Part shown: positions 43,879-52,988 of the stretch, piece after piece
How positions within the stretch are numbered: position 1 is the stretch's first letter
Layout: each line of letters starts with the position of its first letter
NCBI RefSeq assembly: GCF_014596475.1
Contig: NZ_MECJ01000030.1
Span: 62,001 to 126,000 of the forward strand
Source: Streptomyces sp. CBMA152
Lineage (GTDB): Bacteria > Actinomycetota > Actinomycetes > Streptomycetales > Streptomycetaceae
Length of the DNA: 64,000 nt
Direction: 5' to 3'
The notes under the pieces: generated by a model
Database searches by the model: none
What the model was told of the DNA's origin: nothing
The model's input: the letters and a program-made list of their open reading frames with translations, nothing else
Position numbers and translations under genes: made by a program

Positions 43879-44391
43879 CTACGTACGCCGCGCCGCCCGA
43901 TACGCCCGCATCTTCGCCCGACTCCCGCACACCGCCATGGAGCACCACCGACTCCGCCCCGCCGGACTGCGGTCGTAGTACGCCCAGTGGCAGTCGGTGG
44001 CCTCGCACGCCTTGAGGCGCCCCCACGTCCCGTCGGCCGCCGCCGTGGCGATCGCCGTCGCGACCCGGGCCACCAGCGAGCCGGGGTCGACGGGACGCAG
44101 GGCGGCCGAGCCGTCCGGGTCCACCGAGACCACCAGCGGGGCCGCGGCGAGCAGGTGGTCGAGCGGGGTGGCCGGGACCGGTGGGTGGCCGCCGTGCACC
44201 AGGCAGACCGCCCGCAGCGACTCCCGCAGCTCACGGGCCGCGGCGAGCTCGGCGGCAGAGGCGTCGCCGAGCCCGAGCGCCGCGCGCGTCTCGGCCGAGG
44301 ACAGCGAATCCGCGCCGCTCTCCAGGTTCAGTGTGTTGACCAGCGCCTCGATCAGCGCCAGACCGCCGGGCGCGGGTGCCCTCTCCGCCAT
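43879..44391 (-). CDS. CGNR zinc-finger / ABATE-domain protein
   Basis: A 170-residue protein. An N-terminal ABATE-like helical domain is followed by a C-terminal zinc ribbon with cysteine pairs C-x4-C (KACEATDCHWAYYD) and C-x4-C (WCSMAVCGSRAKMRAYR), where CGSR takes the place of CGNR. The family is thought to be stress-linked transcriptional regulators. GGAGG lies seven bases before the ATG. It is divergent from the VOC-protein gene across 132 bases that contain GTAACG repeats. Confidence 0.88.
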   Translation of the reverse strand: MAERAPAPGGLALIEALVNTLNLESGADSLSSAETRAALGLGDASAAELAAARELRESLRAVCLVHGGHPPVPATPLDHLLAAAPLVVSVDPDGSAALRPVDPGSLVARVATAIATAAADGTWGRLKACEATDCHWAYYDRSPAGRSRWCSMAVCGSRAKMRAYRAARRT

Positions 44392-44523
44392 GGCCGAACC
44401 TCCTGCCCACCAACTGCTTGCGACGTTACCTCTTGTGCGGGACCATCTAGTAACGGTTACCGGTTGAGCGCGTTAGCCAGTAACGCGCTCGGTCGATCGC
44501 GTACCCAGCAACGGAGGAGCACC

Positions 44524-44883
44524 ATGCCCATCGCCACGCTCGGCAGCGTCGTCCTCGACTGTCCCGACCCGCACGCGCTGGCCGCCTTCTACGCCGCCGT
44601 CCTCGGCGGTGAGCCGGTCGAGGAGGACGGGTGGATCGACCTCGCCGTCCCCGGCGGCGCCGGGCTCGCGTTCCAGGTGGCCCCGGGGTACGTGCCCCCG
44701 GCCTGGCCCGCGCCGGACCGCTCGCAGCAGTTCCACCTGGACCTGACCGTCGACGACATCGACAAGGCCGAGGCGCAGGTCCTGGCGCTGGGGGCCACCG
44801 TCCTCGAAGTCGGCGACCCGGGCCGCACCTGGCGCGTCTACGCCGACCCGGCGGGCCACCCCTTCTGCCTCTGCGCCTGCTGA
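44524..44883 (+). CDS. VOC-superfamily (glyoxalase-like) protein
   Basis: A 119-residue vicinal-oxygen-chelate fold protein. The paired beta-alpha-beta halves are visible (LGSVVLDCPDPHALAAFYAAVLGG and HLDLTVDDIDKAEAQVLALGA, then VYADPAGHPFCL). These proteins include dioxygenases, lyases and drug-binding proteins, and the substrate is unknown. GGAGG lies six bases before the ATG. It is divergent from the CGNR protein, possibly its regulator. Its stop is five bases from that of the dehydrogenase gene. Confidence 0.87.
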   Translation: MPIATLGSVVLDCPDPHALAAFYAAVLGGEPVEEDGWIDLAVPGGAGLAFQVAPGYVPPAWPAPDRSQQFHLDLTVDDIDKAEAQVLALGATVLEVGDPGRTWRVYADPAGHPFCLCAC

Positions 44884-44888
44884 GCCAC

Positions 44889-46214
44889 TTACGCCCGGGG
44901 CCGACCCATCGCCCGGAACGTCCAGCCCGCCTCGCGCCACTTCAGCGCGTCCAGCGCGTTGCGCCCGTCCAGGACGATCCGGGCCCCGGCCACCTCGCCC
45001 AGCGCCGCCGGGTCGAGCTCGCGGAACTCGCGCCACTCGGTGAGGTGGAGCACCACATCGGCGCCGCGCACCGCGTCCAGCGCCGTGTCCGCGTAACCGA
45101 GGGTCGGGAAGAGGCGACGGGCGTTGGCCATGCCCTTGGGGTCGTAGACGGTGACCTGGCCGCCCTGGAGGTGGATCTGGCCGGCCACGTTCAGGGCGGG
45201 CGAGTCGCGTACGTCGTCCGAGTCCGGCTTGAAGGTCGCGCCCAGGACGGCGACGCGCTTGCCGAGGAACGAACCGCCACCCAGCGCCTCGCGGGCCATC
45301 TCGACCATCTGGCCGCGGCGGCGCATGTTGATCGAGTCGATCTCGCGCAGGAACGTGAGCGCCTGGTCGGCGCCGAGCTCACCGGCGCGGGCCATGAAGG
45401 CCCGGATGTCCTTGGGCAGACAGCCGCCGCCGAAGCCGATCCCGGCCCGCAGGAACTTCTTCCCGATCCGCTCGTCGTGGCCGATCGCCTCGGCCAGCTT
45501 CACCACATCGCCGTCGGCGGCCTCGCACACCTCGGCCATGGCGTTGATGAACGAGATCTTCGTGGCCAGGAACGAGTTCGCGGAGGTCTTCACCAGCTCG
45601 GCCGTCGGGAAGTCGGTCACCACGAAGGGCGAGCCCTCCGCGACCGGCACCCCGTACACCTCGCGCAGCAGCTTCTCGGCGCGCTCGCTCTCCACCCCGA
45701 CCACGATCCGGTCGGGGTGCAGCGTGTCGTTCACGGCGAAGCCCTCACGCAGGAACTCGGGGTTCCAGGCCAGCTCCACACCCTCGGGCAGCGTCTCGGC
45801 GAGCCGGGCGGCGGACCCGACCGGCACGGTCGACTTGCCGACGACGAGCGCGCCCTGGCGCAGATGCGGCACGAGCGAGCCGAACGCGGCGTCGACGTAC
45901 GACATGTCGCAGGCGTACTCGCCGTGCTTCTGCGGAGTGTTCACACAGACGAAGTGGACGTCGCCCCAGGCGCCGACCTCCTCCCAGGAGGTCGTGAACC
46001 GCAGCCGCCCGCTGGACCCCGCGATGCCCGCGACATGCCGCTGGAGCAGCTCCTCAAGGCCGGGCTCGTACATGGGCACGCGCCCCTGCCCCAGCATCTC
46101 GATCTTCTCCGGGACCACGTCCAGGCCGAGCACCTCGAACCCCAGCTCCGCCATGGCCGCGGCATGGGTGGCCCCGAGGTATCCGGTGCCGATCACAGTG
46201 ATCTTGAGGGCCAT
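44889..46214 (-). CDS. UDP-glucose 6-dehydrogenase family
   Basis: A 441-residue nucleotide-sugar dehydrogenase making UDP-glucuronate (or a related uronate) for surface glycans. The Rossmann motif is VIGTGYLGATHA, the catalytic cysteine is in GFGGGCLPKD, and VYDPKG is in the C-terminal domain. The substrate could be another nucleotide sugar. The frame is open further upstream, but the ATG at 46214 has AGGAG six bases upstream. It is divergent from the acyl-CoA dehydrogenase gene. Confidence 0.93.
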   Translation of the reverse strand: MALKITVIGTGYLGATHAAAMAELGFEVLGLDVVPEKIEMLGQGRVPMYEPGLEELLQRHVAGIAGSSGRLRFTTSWEEVGAWGDVHFVCVNTPQKHGEYACDMSYVDAAFGSLVPHLRQGALVVGKSTVPVGSAARLAETLPEGVELAWNPEFLREGFAVNDTLHPDRIVVGVESERAEKLLREVYGVPVAEGSPFVVTDFPTAELVKTSANSFLATKISFINAMAEVCEAADGDVVKLAEAIGHDERIGKKFLRAGIGFGGGCLPKDIRAFMARAGELGADQALTFLREIDSINMRRRGQMVEMAREALGGGSFLGKRVAVLGATFKPDSDDVRDSPALNVAGQIHLQGGQVTVYDPKGMANARRLFPTLGYADTALDAVRGADVVLHLTEWREFRELDPAALGEVAGARIVLDGRNALDALKWREAGWTFRAMGRPRA

Positions 46215-46363
46215 GCGGTGCTCCTGGAAGGTACGGGCTTGAGGGCGCTGCCCGAGCATAGTCGGGGCCCTGTGCCGCCTGTGATCCGCACTGATCACCG
46301 GCGATCGCGGTCTGTCGTCAAACTCACGTATGCCCCGAGGCGTACACCCCACTAAAATTGAGG

Positions 46364-46382
46364 TTACTTAACGGTAGTTAGC
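46364..46382. promoter_or_regulatory. Candidate operator TTAAC-N4-GTTAG upstream of the acyl-CoA dehydrogenase
   Basis: The sequence TTACTTAACGGTAGTTAGC has near-dyad symmetry centred on CGGT and lies about 20 bases before the TTG start. This is where a TetR-type repressor of fatty-acid genes would act. Confidence 0.35.
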
Positions 46383-46402
46383 GTCTTGGGGAGTGAGTCA
46401 CC

Positions 46403-47560
46403 TTGGCCGGAACGGCTGATTTCGACCTGTACCGCCCGTCCGAAGAGCACGACATGCTCCGCGACGCGATCCGCTCGCTCGCCGAGGCGAAGATCGCGCC
46501 GTACGCGGCCGAGGTCGACGAGCAGGCCCGCTTCCCGCAGGAGGCGCTGGACTCGCTGGTCGCCAACGACCTGCACGCGGTCCACGTCCCGGAGGAGTAC
46601 GGCGGCGCCGGCGCCGACGCGCTCGCCACGGTCATCGTGATCGAGGAGGTGGCCCGCGTCTGCGCGTCCTCCTCGCTGATCCCGGCCGTGAACAAGCTGG
46701 GCTCGCTCCCGGTGATCCTCTCGGGCTCCGAGGACCTCAAGAAGAAGTACATGACGCCGCTCGCCAAGGGCGACGGGATGTTCTCGTACTGCCTCTCCGA
46801 GCCGGACGCCGGTTCGGACGCGGCGGGCATGAAGACCCGCGCGGTGCGCGACGGCGACTACTGGGTCCTCAACGGCGTGAAGCGCTGGATCACCAACGCG
46901 GGCGTCAGCGAGTACTACACGGTGATGGCCGTCACCGACCCCGAGAAGCGCTCGAAGGGCATCTCCGCCTTCGTCGTCGAGAAGTCGGACGAGGGCGTCT
47001 CCTTCGGCGCCCCGGAGAAGAAGCTCGGCATCAAGGGCTCCCCGACCCGCGAGGTCTACCTCGACAACGTCCGTATCCCCGCCGACCGCATGATCGGCGA
47101 GGAGGGCACCGGCTTCGCCACGGCGATGAAGACCCTGGACCACACCCGCATCACCATCGCGGCCCAGGCGCTCGGCATCGCGCAGGGCGCCCTCGACTAC
47201 GCCAAGGGCTATGTCCGCGAGCGCAAGCAGTTCGGCAAGCCGATCGGCGACTTCCAGGGCGTCCAGTTCATGCTGGCCGACATGGCGATGAAGGTCTCGG
47301 CCGCCCGCGCCCTGACCTACCAGGCCGCCGCCGCCTCCGAGCGCGGCGACGCCGACCTCACCTACCTCGGCGCCGCGGCCAAGTGCTTCGCCTCCGACAT
47401 CGCGATGGAGGTCACCACCGACGCCGTCCAGCTCCTCGGCGGCTACGGCTACACCCGTGACTACCCGTGCGAGCGCATGATGCGCGACGCGAAGATCACC
47501 CAGATCTACGAGGGCACGAACCAGGTCCAGCGCATCGTGATGGCGCGCAACCTGCCGTAA
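46403..47560 (+). CDS. Acyl-CoA dehydrogenase
   Basis: A 385-residue FAD enzyme for the first step of beta-oxidation or branched-chain amino-acid breakdown. Family motifs are YCLSEPDAGSDAAGM (FAD and substrate), RWITNAG, GYVRERKQFGKPI and the catalytic glutamate in QIYEGTNQVQRI. The start is a TTG with GGGGAG about nine bases upstream; the next ATG would cut into the conserved N-terminus. A perfect hairpin terminator follows. Confidence 0.94.
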   Translation: MAGTADFDLYRPSEEHDMLRDAIRSLAEAKIAPYAAEVDEQARFPQEALDSLVANDLHAVHVPEEYGGAGADALATVIVIEEVARVCASSSLIPAVNKLGSLPVILSGSEDLKKKYMTPLAKGDGMFSYCLSEPDAGSDAAGMKTRAVRDGDYWVLNGVKRWITNAGVSEYYTVMAVTDPEKRSKGISAFVVEKSDEGVSFGAPEKKLGIKGSPTREVYLDNVRIPADRMIGEEGTGFATAMKTLDHTRITIAAQALGIAQGALDYAKGYVRERKQFGKPIGDFQGVQFMLADMAMKVSAARALTYQAAAASERGDADLTYLGAAAKCFASDIAMEVTTDAVQLLGGYGYTRDYPCERMMRDAKITQIYEGTNQVQRIVMARNLP

Positions 47561-47582
47561 GCATCCCCTGTCGCTACGAGTC

Positions 47583-47613
47583 GGGCCCGCATCCGAATGC
47601 CGGATGCGGGCCC
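47583..47613. terminator. Bidirectional terminator hairpin
   Basis: A perfect 13-bp stem GGGCCCGCATCCG (47583-47595) with 47601-47613 and a 5-base loop. It lies between the convergent acyl-CoA dehydrogenase and surface-protein genes. Confidence 0.88.
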
Positions 47614-47632
47614 AACTCGCTTTACGCGTATG

Positions 47633-48919
47633 TCAGTTGGTGCCGGAACGGCGGCGGCGGGCCGCGTACACCGCGCCCGCGCCGACCACCACGGCCGCGC
47701 CGCCCGCGAGGGCCAGCTGCGAGGTCGCGGAGGACGTGCCGGTGGCCGCGAGGGTGCCGGTGTTCGTGGTGTTCAGCGGGGTCGTCGACGTGGTGCTGGT
47801 CTGCGTCTTGGTGTCCGACGTGTTCGGCTTGCCCGTGGTGGGCTTGGCCGGGTCGACGTCGCCCGGCTTGGTGCCGACGGGCAGGATCTCGAAGGAGTAC
47901 TCCGTGAGGTCCGGCGTGCCGCCGCAGGACTTGTCCTTGTTGACGTAGTCACCGGCGACGAAGGCGATGCCCTGGCCCGCCGGGGCCTTGGCGTCGATCT
48001 TCAGGCGCAGCTTCATGTCGTAGTGCGTGCCGTCCTTCAGGCCGTTGATCACGCCCGCGCGGTGCAGGCTGTCGAGGTCCTTCCAGCCGCCGGACGCGGC
48101 CGTCGACCACTGCAGGTGCAGCAGGTCGTCGGTGACCTTGTAGCCGCTCTTGTCGGTCGCGTGCAGGTACGTGAACGGCCAGAGCTTGTCGATGTTCTTG
48201 CCGGTGCCGTTGGTGACCCGCAGCGAGAAGTTCGCGGTGGTACCGGCGGCGATCTTCGACGGCAGACCCGTGACGACCGTGGTGAGCTTGGCGTCGGGCT
48301 CGCACGACGGGTTCTCGGCCGCCTTCTTGGCGTCCGCGAGCGCCTGGTCGGCGGCGTCCTTGGCGGTGAGCGCCTTCTTGGTCGCCTCGGTCGCGGTGTG
48401 CAGCGCGCGCAGCGCGGCCACCTGGGCGTCCTGCGCCTCCTTGAGGGCCGCCGCGGCCTTGGCGTCGGCGGCCTTCTTCGTCGCGGCCGCCTTCTCGGCG
48501 TCCTTCTTGGCGTCGTCGAGGACCTTCTGCGCGGCGGTGCGGTCCTCGGTCTTCGCGTCGGCGGGCAGCGCGGCGAGGGCGTCCGCCGCGTCGGTGACGG
48601 CCTTGTCGGCGACGGTCTTCGCGGCGGTCGCGGCGCCCGCCTCCTTGTCGGCGTCCTTGGCCTTCTTGTTCAGGGGCGCGTCGTCCGACATCGCGGCGTC
48701 GACGGCCTTCTGGGCGACGTCCTGCGCGGCGAGGGCGTCGTCGTACGCCTTCTTCGCCTCGGCGGCGGCCTTCTCCAACTCCTCGATGGTCGGCTTCTTC
48801 TGGGCCTGCGTCTGCGCGGCCGGCTGTGCGTCGGCGAGCGCGGTACCGGCCGAGAGGATCAGCACGGGCGCGGTCACGGCGGCGGCGACGGCCGTCGCGA
48901 GAACACGGCGAATCTTCAC
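47633..48919 (-). CDS. Surface protein with Ala/Lys coiled coil and LAATG sortase signal
   Basis: A 428-residue protein. A signal peptide (VLATAVAAAVTAPVLILSAG, cleaved near ALA-DAQ) precedes a long Ala/Lys/Asp/Glu-rich region (about 30-215), predicted helical coiled coil. A globular beta domain (about 215-370) has cysteines in NPSCEPD and DKSCGGT. A Thr/Ser/Pro-rich stalk leads to LAATG, a hydrophobic segment and an RRRRSGTN tail, a class E sortase-type signal. The GTG at 48919 follows AAAAGGG. It is likely a wall-anchored protein holding its head domain away from the wall. Confidence 0.82.
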   Translation of the reverse strand: MKIRRVLATAVAAAVTAPVLILSAGTALADAQPAAQTQAQKKPTIEELEKAAAEAKKAYDDALAAQDVAQKAVDAAMSDDAPLNKKAKDADKEAGAATAAKTVADKAVTDAADALAALPADAKTEDRTAAQKVLDDAKKDAEKAAATKKAADAKAAAALKEAQDAQVAALRALHTATEATKKALTAKDAADQALADAKKAAENPSCEPDAKLTTVVTGLPSKIAAGTTANFSLRVTNGTGKNIDKLWPFTYLHATDKSGYKVTDDLLHLQWSTAASGGWKDLDSLHRAGVINGLKDGTHYDMKLRLKIDAKAPAGQGIAFVAGDYVNKDKSCGGTPDLTEYSFEILPVGTKPGDVDPAKPTTGKPNTSDTKTQTSTTSTTPLNTTNTGTLAATGTSSATSQLALAGGAAVVVGAGAVYAARRRRSGTN

Positions 48920-49170
48920 TTGTGCCCTTTTCTGGGTCCGATTCCGGGTTCGAGGCAGAGGCCGACCCAGAATATGAATGCGTGAATACGCGTGATCGTA
49001 TGACCGGGACAAGGGCGTCAGATAGAGGTTTCTTTACGCCAAAAGCCCCGCCTGGCCGACCGGAGTGGCGGGCAAAACGGGGCAATGACGGGCAGTTGTG
49101 CAGGGTGCCTGTGTTTTCTCTGTGAGTCTTGTCGCGCGGGAGTGGGGATTCCACTTTTGTCCCGCCGGTC

Positions 49171-50523
49171 TTACCGCGACGCCGTCACCGTGACCTTCTG
49201 GTCGTTGTTGAGTTCGTTCACCAGCTGCTTGACCTTGGCGGTGTCCCAGAGCAGGGACGTCTGCGGGCCGTCGCCGGAGATCGGCATGTTCAGGGACGTG
49301 CCGCCGCCGCTGGTGATGCCCTTCATGGCCCAGAACATCTCGCCCAGGTCGGTGAGGCCCATGTCCTTGTCGACGATCAGCGTGTCCAGGCCCGCGCCCA
49401 CCACCGGGTAGAACTTGAACGGGTTGAGCAGCGTCGTCGGGGTCGCGGTCTGGGCGGCCAGCGCGGAGAGGAACCGCTGCTGGTTCTTCGTACGCTCCAG
49501 GTCACCGGCCGCGTAACCGTGCCGGTTGCGGACGAACGCCAGGGCCTGCTGGCCGTCGAGGGTCTGCTTGCCCTTCTTGAAGTCGGCGCCCGAGTCCTTG
49601 TCCTTGATGTCCTGCGGGATGTCGAGCTCGACGCCGCCGACCGCGTCCACGATGTTCGCGAAGCCCGCGAAGCCGATCTCGGCGTAGTGGTCGATGTGCA
49701 GTCCGGTGTTGGCCTCGATGGTGCGCACCAGGAGCTCGGGGCCGTCCATCGCGTACGTCGCGTTCAGCTTGTCGTGGCCCTTGGCCGGGAACAGCTTGCC
49801 GGACTGCGAGCCCTTGAAGCTGGGGATCGCGACCCAGGAGTCACGCGGCAGCGAGACCATCGTGTTCCCGTTGCTGCCGGTGTGCAGGATCATCATCGAG
49901 TCGGTCCGCTTGCCCTCGGCGGAGCCGGTGTGGAGCTTCTTCTTCTGGTCCTGGGACAGACCTTCGCGCGAGTCCGAACCGACGATCAGGTAGTTCGTGC
50001 CCTTGCCGTCGGCGGGCCGGTCGATGACCTTGGACAGGTCGACCTCGCGGCGCACCTTGCCGTCGGCCCAGAAGTACGTGCCGGCGCTCACGCCGACGAT
50101 CACGACGACGAGGACCAGCGAGCCGATCTTGATACGGCGCTTCCAGTTGGGGCGGGGCTTGGCGGAGGCGCCGCCGGGCGTGCCGGGGCCCTGACCGCCG
50201 GAGCCGCCACCGCCGGGACCGCCCGGGCCGCGTCCGGACGGGGAGCCGTAGACCTGGCCTTCGCTGTAGCCGTCGTACGCACCGGGCGCGGGCACGGTGC
50301 TGCCGTACTGCTGCTGCGCCTGACCCCGGCCGTAGCCCTGGCCGTCGTCGTACGGGGGCTGCTGCGGCGGGACCGGGCGCTGCGGGCGCACGGGTGTGGA
50401 GCCCACGGGCCGCTGCACATGGCGCATGACACGCGGGCCCTCCGGCTGCGCGGAGGAGCTGCCGCGGCCGTAGCGCTCGCCGCGGTCGTCGTCGGACCAT
50501 CCGTCGTTCATGCGGTCAAGCAT
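49171..50523 (-). CDS. LCP (LytR-CpsA-Psr) family protein 1
   Basis: About 450 residues. A long Gly/Pro/Gln-rich cytosolic N-terminus (about 1-135) precedes one transmembrane helix (IGSLVLVVVIVGVSAGTYFW) and an extracytoplasmic LCP domain. LCP motifs include LIVGSDSREG, TDSMMILHT, SLPRDSW and FVRNRHGYAAGDLERTKNQQRFL. LCP enzymes transfer lipid-linked glycopolymer onto peptidoglycan or similar acceptors. There is no LytR_C domain. The start at 50523 has GGGGGA seven bases upstream; the ATG at 50511 is an alternative. Confidence 0.9.
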   Translation of the reverse strand: MLDRMNDGWSDDDRGERYGRGSSSAQPEGPRVMRHVQRPVGSTPVRPQRPVPPQQPPYDDGQGYGRGQAQQQYGSTVPAPGAYDGYSEGQVYGSPSGRGPGGPGGGGSGGQGPGTPGGASAKPRPNWKRRIKIGSLVLVVVIVGVSAGTYFWADGKVRREVDLSKVIDRPADGKGTNYLIVGSDSREGLSQDQKKKLHTGSAEGKRTDSMMILHTGSNGNTMVSLPRDSWVAIPSFKGSQSGKLFPAKGHDKLNATYAMDGPELLVRTIEANTGLHIDHYAEIGFAGFANIVDAVGGVELDIPQDIKDKDSGADFKKGKQTLDGQQALAFVRNRHGYAAGDLERTKNQQRFLSALAAQTATPTTLLNPFKFYPVVGAGLDTLIVDKDMGLTDLGEMFWAMKGITSGGGTSLNMPISGDGPQTSLLWDTAKVKQLVNELNNDQKVTVTASR

Positions 50524-50721
50524 GCACGGATCCCCCGCGTGTCTGACAGGGCGGGTGGGGATCCGGGACGGGGCTGTTGCACAGCTGATGCAATGTGCGG
50601 GCCATGCGAACGCGGAGTGTGTGCCTGTGCGTGCGGAGTCCGTGCCCGTGCGTGCGCGGTGTGCCCGAGCTGTGGAGTGCACGCAAGGAGAGTGCGTACG
50701 GGCCCGCATAAGCTGGGCGGT

Positions 50722-51246
50722 ATGACTGATCTTCCGGGCAAGCCGACCTCGGCGTCCCGAACCACCCTGAGCCACATCATGACCAGCCATGACACCAACC
50801 TTCTCGGTACGGTGCACGGCGGCGTGATCATGAAGCTGGTGGACGACGCGGCGGGCGCGGTCGCGGGGCGCCACTCCGGGGGTCCGGCGGTCACCGCGTC
50901 CATGGACGAGATGGCGTTCCTGATGCCCGTCCGGGTCGGCGACCTCGTCCATGTGAAGGCCCAGGTCAACTGGACCGGGCGGTCCTCCATGGAGGTCGGT
51001 GTACGGGTCCTGGCCGAGCGCTGGAACGAGTCCGCTCCGGCGCAGCAGGTGGGGTCGGCGTATCTGGTCTTCGCCGCGGTCGACGCGGACGGGAAGCCTC
51101 GGTCTGTTCCGCCCGTCCTTCCCGAGACGGAGCGGGATGAGCGGCGGTATCAGGAGGCTCAGATCCGTCGTACGCATCGGCTTGCTCGGCGGCGGGCGAT
51201 TCTTGAGCTGCGGGAGCGACGTGCGTCGGAGGGGCTGGACGACTAG
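50722..51246 (+). CDS. Acyl-CoA thioesterase, hotdog fold (YciA/BFIT type)
   Basis: A 174-residue hotdog thioesterase. NLLGTVHGGVIMKLVDDAAGAVA holds the active-site region and MDEMAFLMPVRVGDLVHVKAQV the second conserved block. A basic helix (RRTHRLARRRAILELRERR) extends the C-terminus. It hydrolyses acyl-CoAs of unknown chain length. There is no ribosome binding site; TAAGCT (50709-50714) lies seven bases before the ATG, so it is likely leaderless. It is divergent from LCP gene 1. Confidence 0.9.
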   Translation: MTDLPGKPTSASRTTLSHIMTSHDTNLLGTVHGGVIMKLVDDAAGAVAGRHSGGPAVTASMDEMAFLMPVRVGDLVHVKAQVNWTGRSSMEVGVRVLAERWNESAPAQQVGSAYLVFAAVDADGKPRSVPPVLPETERDERRYQEAQIRRTHRLARRRAILELRERRASEGLDD

Positions 51247-51284
51247 GCGCCGTGGGGCTTTGGGCTGTGTGTCGACTGCGGGCC

Positions 51285-51320
51285 GTCGGTGGCTGGTCGC
51301 ACAGTTCCCCGCGCCCCTAA
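51285..51320. repeat. Composite palindromic repeat, copy 7 (left half)
   Basis: Carries GGCTGGTCGCACAGTTCCCC GCGCCCCTAA, the left core arm with one change from the other copies. It lies between the convergent thioesterase and LCP 2 genes. Confidence 0.72.
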
Positions 51321-51381
51321 CGGGCTCGCCCACTGAGCGGGCGCGGCCCGAAAGCCTGCGCTCGCAAAAGCCCCGTAAGCC

Positions 51382-52905
51382 TTACGGGCACACCACCTCG
51401 TCGCCCGTCACCGTCTCGAATTCGCCCGTCGGGGTCGGTTCGGCTCGGACCGGGGTCGCGCCCTTGAAGTCTGTTCCTGCCGTTACCTTCAGCATTTGGC
51501 CCAGGCCCTTCACCGGGCGCAGGTCGCTGCCGGGGAGTGCCGCTGCCAGGGTTCTCGCCGAGCGGTCCCAGCGGGGGTCGTATTCGATCACGGTGTGCTG
51601 GAGGTCGCGGGTGCCGCCGGACATCGGGGTGCCCGTCGTCTTGAAGCCCGTGGCGCGCAGCGCGTCGTCGACCCGGCGGCCGAGGCCGTCCGTGCGGGTG
51701 CCGTTGTAGATCTGGACCCGGATGCGGTCGGGGGACACCTCGACCATCGAGCCGGACGCGGTCGGCTGCGGCTGCCCCGGACCGTCCTGCTTCGGCTTGT
51801 GCGGCGGGGTCAGGGGGCGGTCGTCCCGCAGGCCCGCGAACAGTTTCTGCGCCTTCGCCGGGTCCCACTTCACCGTCGACCCGATGCCCTTCACCGGGAA
51901 GCTCATCTGCCCGATCGGCACGGTCGTGAACTCCGACGACGCCGGGGAGAAGCCCCGCATCGTGCGGCCCAGGGACAGGATCTCCTCGGCCCCGAAGCCC
52001 TGGTCGGCCCGGACCGAGGACAGCAGCGTCGAGGCGACCTCGCGGAACTTCACCGGGTTCATCAGCACGCCCGACCCCGTCGCCTTGTGGATCAGCGCCG
52101 CCAGGAACTTCTGCTGGCGCTGCATCCGGCCCAGGTCCGCCGATCCGTCCGTGTGCCGGGAGCGTACGTACTGAAGCGCCTGCCCGCCGTCGAGCTGGTG
52201 CGTGCCCGCGCTCAGGTCCAGGCCCGTGTACGAGTCCTTCATCGGGTGGGCCGTGCAGATCCGCACCCCGCCCAGCACGTCCACCGTCTTCATGAAGCTG
52301 GTGAAGTCGACCTCCAGATAGTGGTCCATCTTGAGGCCGGTCATGTGCTCGACCGTGCGCACCGTGAGCGCGGGCCCGCCCTCCGCGTACGCCGCATTGA
52401 TCTTGATGGGGTGCTGGTTGTGGTGTTCGCCGGTGTTCCGGTCGATGTGTTCGGGGGCCTCCGCGTAACTGTCGCGCGGGACGCTCACCACGCTCGCGCG
52501 GTCACGGTCCGCCGAGATGTGCACGATCATCATCGTGTCCGTGCAGTGGCAGGGCGCCCCGCCGAGGCGGTACTTCTCCTTCTCCTCCGGCGTGATCTTG
52601 TCCCGGCCGTCCGTGCCGACCAGCAGGATGTTGGTGCCGTGGCCCGCCTGCGGCCGGTTCTTCATGTCCTTGAACGGGTCCACCCGGCCGATCCCGCCGT
52701 CCAGGCCGGTCACCACCGCATGGCCGACCCCGCCCGCGCCCAGCACCAGGACCGAGAGGGTCGTCGCCATCCGCATGCCCCAGCGGGGCCGCTCGTCCTG
52801 CTGTCTGCTGCGGGGCCGATCGGTGCGCGGCGCGGGGCGGGGGGAGCGGGAGGGGGGCGGCGTGGGCACGGGGACCTCCGCGGGCGAAAGGGGGATATGT
52901 GGCAC
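51382..52905 (-). CDS. LCP family protein 2 with LytR_C domain
   Basis: A 507-residue protein. A proline/arginine-rich N-terminus leads to a transmembrane helix near 45-66, an LCP domain (about 88-310) and a LytR_C domain (about 400-495; IRVQIYNGTRTDGLGRRVDDAL). LCP motifs are LLVGTDGRDK, TDTMMIVHI, SVPRDSY and YVRSRHTDGSADLGRMQRQQ. The protein ends VVCP, with a cysteine next to the C-terminus. The GTG at 52905 lacks a ribosome binding site. It is divergent from the glycosyltransferase gene. Confidence 0.9.
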   Translation of the reverse strand: MPHIPLSPAEVPVPTPPPSRSPRPAPRTDRPRSRQQDERPRWGMRMATTLSVLVLGAGGVGHAVVTGLDGGIGRVDPFKDMKNRPQAGHGTNILLVGTDGRDKITPEEKEKYRLGGAPCHCTDTMMIVHISADRDRASVVSVPRDSYAEAPEHIDRNTGEHHNQHPIKINAAYAEGGPALTVRTVEHMTGLKMDHYLEVDFTSFMKTVDVLGGVRICTAHPMKDSYTGLDLSAGTHQLDGGQALQYVRSRHTDGSADLGRMQRQQKFLAALIHKATGSGVLMNPVKFREVASTLLSSVRADQGFGAEEILSLGRTMRGFSPASSEFTTVPIGQMSFPVKGIGSTVKWDPAKAQKLFAGLRDDRPLTPPHKPKQDGPGQPQPTASGSMVEVSPDRIRVQIYNGTRTDGLGRRVDDALRATGFKTTGTPMSGGTRDLQHTVIEYDPRWDRSARTLAAALPGSDLRPVKGLGQMLKVTAGTDFKGATPVRAEPTPTGEFETVTGDEVVCP

Positions 52906-52988
52906 CGTAAGCCCATACGATCTGCGACAACGGCCGCCGCCCCGGCCGCGCGCAACCGTGTCGCCCGTTCGCGGTAACGTGAACCACG